Assembly: GCA_016870695.1 (NCBI GenBank)
Contig: VGAV01000124.1
Location: 1 to 6,891 of the forward strand
Length of the DNA stretch: 6,891 nt
DNA from: Actinomycetota bacterium
Lineage (GTDB): Bacteria > Actinomycetota > Actinomycetes > Actinomycetales > Microbacteriaceae
Reading direction: 5' to 3'
In this document: piece by piece, positions 4,402 through 6,891 of the stretch
Numbering within the stretch: the first letter of the stretch is position 1
Layout: each line of letters starts with the position of its first letter
Notes under the pieces: generated by a model
The model's database searches: none
Told to the model about the DNA's origin: nothing
Seen by the model: only the letters and a program-made list of their open reading frames with translations
Position numbers and translations under genes: made by a program

Positions 4402-6876
4402 ATGCTCATCGATTTCGACGCGCATCTCGTCAGCCCTCGTGGATCCCGTCGCCTCAGCCGCTTCTGGGCCCCGCGCACCGACACGGTCGCGCAGATGCGA
4501 GAGGCCCTGGCCCACGACATCGTCCTGCTGCGCGGTCCCGCGGGCGTCGGCAAGACCTCGCTCCTGCAGCAGTTCGCCTTCGAGCTCGGAGAGGACCCGA
4601 CGGTCGGCGTCCAGTTCGTCAACGGCCCGGCCACCACCGCGCAGTCACTGGCCCGCGTGGCGGAGGGGTTCCGCGGCGGGCCGGCCGAGCACGTCCTCAT
4701 CGTCGACTCGCACCGCGACGACGGCCCGGGGATCACGTCGGACGACCTGCTCGGACTCCTCCGCGACGACCCGTCGCTCCGCATCGTCGTCGCGACCCGT
4801 CACGTCACAGGCCTCGAGAGCCCGCTCATCGCGCTCGAGTTCGACTCGTTCGTCCTGCCCGCGGCGAGCATGCTGATGACGCGCGAGGAGATGACCTCGG
4901 TCCTACGACGCAATGGCATCCATTTCAGCGATGACGCCGTCGAGACCCTCTACGAGCGCACGCACGGATGGCCCGCCCTGGTTCAGCTCGCCGGCGCGCA
5001 CCTGCGCCTGGAGGACCTGTCGATGCGCACGCAGGAGGAGGCCGAGGCGATCGCCGACTACGCGGCGTACGCGTTCACGTCCGACATGGAGCGCCGCCTC
5101 CCGGGGTGGGCGGCCAAGGACCTGACCATGCTCGCGATCCCGCCGTACGTCACGCCGGACGTGGCCGAGGCGGTCGGCATCGACGCGAACACCGGCTCGC
5201 TCGTCGACCTCATGGACGCGCTGCGCGAGGAAGGCTTCGTCTGGCCGAGTGCGACGCGGCTGGTGCTCGCCGAGCCGGTGCGCGACCGGTGGCTGCGGCA
5301 GGTCCTCCGCGATCGGCCGGAAGCGGTCGAGGACGCACGGCTGGCGCTGTCGGCCTACCTCGTCTCGGCGGGCGAGCCGTTGCTGGCCGCGCGACTGGCC
5401 CAGGAGTCGAGGAACTGGCCGGGGCTCGCGTCCATCCTGCGCTCGGCCGGGCCGCAGATCTGGCTGCGCGACGCCGACGCGTTCGCCGAGCTGGTGAGCG
5501 CGCTCCGCCTCTTCGGCGGGACCGCGCCCGACGTCGCCGAGGTCCTGCTGACCCTCGACCCGGAGGCCGCGCAGTCGCAGGACGCGCCGAGCCTCGCGGT
5601 GGCGGCGCTGGCGAAGCTGCCCGACACGAAGACCGCCGCGCAGACCGACCCCGCGGCGCTCGTGTCGCGCATTCACCTTCTGCGAGCGTCGGGGCGCTTC
5701 GCCTTGGCCGCCGAGGCCGTGACCCTCCTGGTGGACGGCCTGCGCCGCCGCATCTCGCCCGACGGGGTGTTCCTCGCCGAGGCCTGGTACCAGGTGGCGA
5801 TGACGCACCTCGCGACGGGCAAGCTGCGCGACGCGAGCATGGCCCTCGGGCTGTCGCTGCGTTCCGCGGAAGGTCCGGTCCGGCTGCGTACGCGCGGCGC
5901 CGCCGCGATCATCTCCCTCCTCGAGGGAGACGTGAACACCGCCGAGGCCTTCGTCGCCGGCCCCGACGGCGACCAGTGGCGGGAATCCCCGTGGGGCGAG
6001 CCGACGCGCTTCGCCGCGGCGTGGCTGCAGCTCGAGAAGGGCGAGCCGGATGCCGCCCTCGAAGCGCTCGCGCGCGTGCCCATCTCGTTCACGGCTCGCG
6101 AGTTCTGGCCCATGGCCGCCGCTCTCAACGCGATCGCGCTGCTGCAGGCGGGTGTCTCGGCGGACGCTCTGGGCGCGCTGCGCCTGTGGTCCAAGCGGAC
6201 GCGGATCACGCCGCCGTCCCACTACCACTCGACCCTGGTGCTGGTGGCCCGGGCGAAGGTCATGATCGCGCTCCGTCAGGCCCGCAAGGCGATCGCCCTG
6301 TTCGAGGGGCCCTTCGGCCTGTCGCCGATCACCGCCCCCACGATCGCCCTGTCGCTGCTGTACGCGGGCCGCGCCCACGACGCCTACGTCATGGCGATCA
6401 AGTGGGGGATGCAGACCGACGCGACGCCGCGCGCGAGCCTCGAATGCCTCGTCGTCAGCCTCATCGCCGACGTGCGGCTGAACGGCCCCGGCTCTCCTCG
6501 CCAGTCCAGCCGACGTGCGGAGGCGCTGAGCTCCCGCAACGCCCTCTGGAGCCCGTGGAGCGTGGTCGGACCGGAGGACCGCACGCCGCTGTTCTCGATG
6601 CTGTCCGAGCCCGCCCAGCGCGAGGTCGCCCGGCGCCGATCGGTGTTCGAGTCCGCGGTGAGCGTGCCGCACCTCACCCGCCGGGAGCAGGTGGTCCTGA
6701 ACCAGCTCACGCCGAACGCCACGATCTCGGACATCGCCCAGGTGCTCGTCGTGTCACCGAACACCGTCAAGACGCAGCTGCAGAGCCTGTACCGCAAGCT
6801 GCGTGTGACCGACCGGTCGAGTGCGATCCGCGCGGCTCACGCCTGGGGGCTCATCGACGCCGACCGGGACTTCTGA
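4402..6876 (+). CDS. LAL/MalT-type STAND ATPase transcriptional regulator with LuxR HTH
   Basis: Large cytosolic DNA-binding regulator, 824 aa; MalT is about 900. ATP binding and an unknown inducer would be expected to switch oligomerisation and promoter activation. Seen in order: a short N-terminal segment; Walker A GPAGVGKT at 45-52; Walker B-like HVLIVDSHR at 97-105; sensor-like RIVVATRH at 127-134; the LAL landmark HGWPALVQLAG at 188-198; a long helical, TPR-like region from about 300 to 740 without membrane segments; and a LuxR-type HTH at about 757-818, with LTRREQVVL, TISDIAQVL, SPNTVKTQL and YRKLRVTDR. Walker B lacks the usual second acidic residue (MalT-like proteins have IDDAH). No receiver or autoinducer domain is present. 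It is transcribed in the same direction as the HprK-like gene, but the 249-bp gap with a hairpin and motif cluster suggests its own promoter. The ligand is not inferable; control of the adjoining polysaccharide and kinase genes is inference. Confidence 0.9.
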   Translation: MLIDFDAHLVSPRGSRRLSRFWAPRTDTVAQMREALAHDIVLLRGPAGVGKTSLLQQFAFELGEDPTVGVQFVNGPATTAQSLARVAEGFRGGPAEHVLIVDSHRDDGPGITSDDLLGLLRDDPSLRIVVATRHVTGLESPLIALEFDSFVLPAASMLMTREEMTSVLRRNGIHFSDDAVETLYERTHGWPALVQLAGAHLRLEDLSMRTQEEAEAIADYAAYAFTSDMERRLPGWAAKDLTMLAIPPYVTPDVAEAVGIDANTGSLVDLMDALREEGFVWPSATRLVLAEPVRDRWLRQVLRDRPEAVEDARLALSAYLVSAGEPLLAARLAQESRNWPGLASILRSAGPQIWLRDADAFAELVSALRLFGGTAPDVAEVLLTLDPEAAQSQDAPSLAVAALAKLPDTKTAAQTDPAALVSRIHLLRASGRFALAAEAVTLLVDGLRRRISPDGVFLAEAWYQVAMTHLATGKLRDASMALGLSLRSAEGPVRLRTRGAAAIISLLEGDVNTAEAFVAGPDGDQWRESPWGEPTRFAAAWLQLEKGEPDAALEALARVPISFTAREFWPMAAALNAIALLQAGVSADALGALRLWSKRTRITPPSHYHSTLVLVARAKVMIALRQARKAIALFEGPFGLSPITAPTIALSLLYAGRAHDAYVMAIKWGMQTDATPRASLECLVVSLIADVRLNGPGSPRQSSRRAEALSSRNALWSPWSVVGPEDRTPLFSMLSEPAQREVARRRSVFESAVSVPHLTRREQVVLNQLTPNATISDIAQVLVVSPNTVKTQLQSLYRKLRVTDRSSAIRAAHAWGLIDADRDF

Positions 6877-6879
6877 CCC

Positions 6880-6891
6880 GCGTCGCGACGC
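6880..6891. terminator. 12-bp perfect palindrome after the LAL stop, truncated by window end
   Basis: GCGTCGCGACGC begins 3 nt after the stop codon and is its own reverse complement. It may be the start of a terminator or a longer dyad, but the window ends on its last base, so stem length and any T-run cannot be judged. Confidence 0.25.

Noticed and set aside
4275..4934. 219-codon plus-strand ORF overlapping the start of the LAL gene
   Set aside because: It is out of frame with the LAL protein, Arg/Pro/His-rich, and has no domain. The LAL start has a better ribosome site and conserved motifs.
4903..6672. 589-codon minus-strand open frame inside the LAL regulator gene
   Set aside because: The product is Arg/Gln/His-rich low-complexity sequence with no motif, and the sense strand has a coherent ATPase-LuxR protein over the same bases.

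Overview
The window is very GC-rich (about 70% by eye). Its proteins are rich in Ala, Arg and Gly, and its Wzz-like and tyrosine-kinase modules are fused in one polypeptide. Together this suggests a high-GC actinobacterium. Microbacterium or another Microbacteriaceae genus is my best guess from gene style, but nothing in the window proves the genus.

Layout: (1) bases 1-1056, plus strand, the 3' part of a family-4-type glycosyltransferase gene that begins upstream of the window. (2) 1096-2742, minus strand, a polysaccharide-type tyrosine autokinase/chain-length regulator (Wzz domain plus BY-kinase), converging on the glycosyltransferase with only 39 bp between them. (3) 2743-3048, a 306-bp divergent control region. 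(4) 3049-4152, plus strand, a stand-alone ATP-binding protein that looks like an HprK-type kinase core followed by a PqqD-like (RiPP-recognition-type) winged-helix domain. (5) 4153-4401, a 249-bp, locally AT-richer intergenic region with an unusual density of short repeated motifs. (6) 4402-6876, plus strand, a large MalT/LAL-type ATPase regulator with a C-terminal LuxR helix-turn-helix. (7) 6877-6891, the start of the next intergenic region, which is a perfect 12-bp palindrome cut by the window edge.

How the genes may work together: the glycosyltransferase and the BY-kinase are standard parts of a cell-surface or exopolysaccharide assembly locus. Kinase phosphorylation of its tyrosine cluster normally tunes polymer length and export. 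The HprK/PqqD-like protein belongs to a type that recurs in exopolysaccharide and peptide-modification loci, but its substrate is not evident here. The LAL regulator is a candidate local controller.

The least ordinary signal is non-coding. The hexamer GGGTGA (or TCACCC) occurs six times in the 249 bp before the LAL gene and twice more, exactly 22 bp apart, in the divergent region between the two kinase genes. Two of the copies before the LAL gene sit inside palindromes. I interpret this, as inference only, as a set of operator sites shared by both control regions, possibly for the LAL protein itself. No tRNA, rRNA, CRISPR array, insertion sequence or phage feature was seen.
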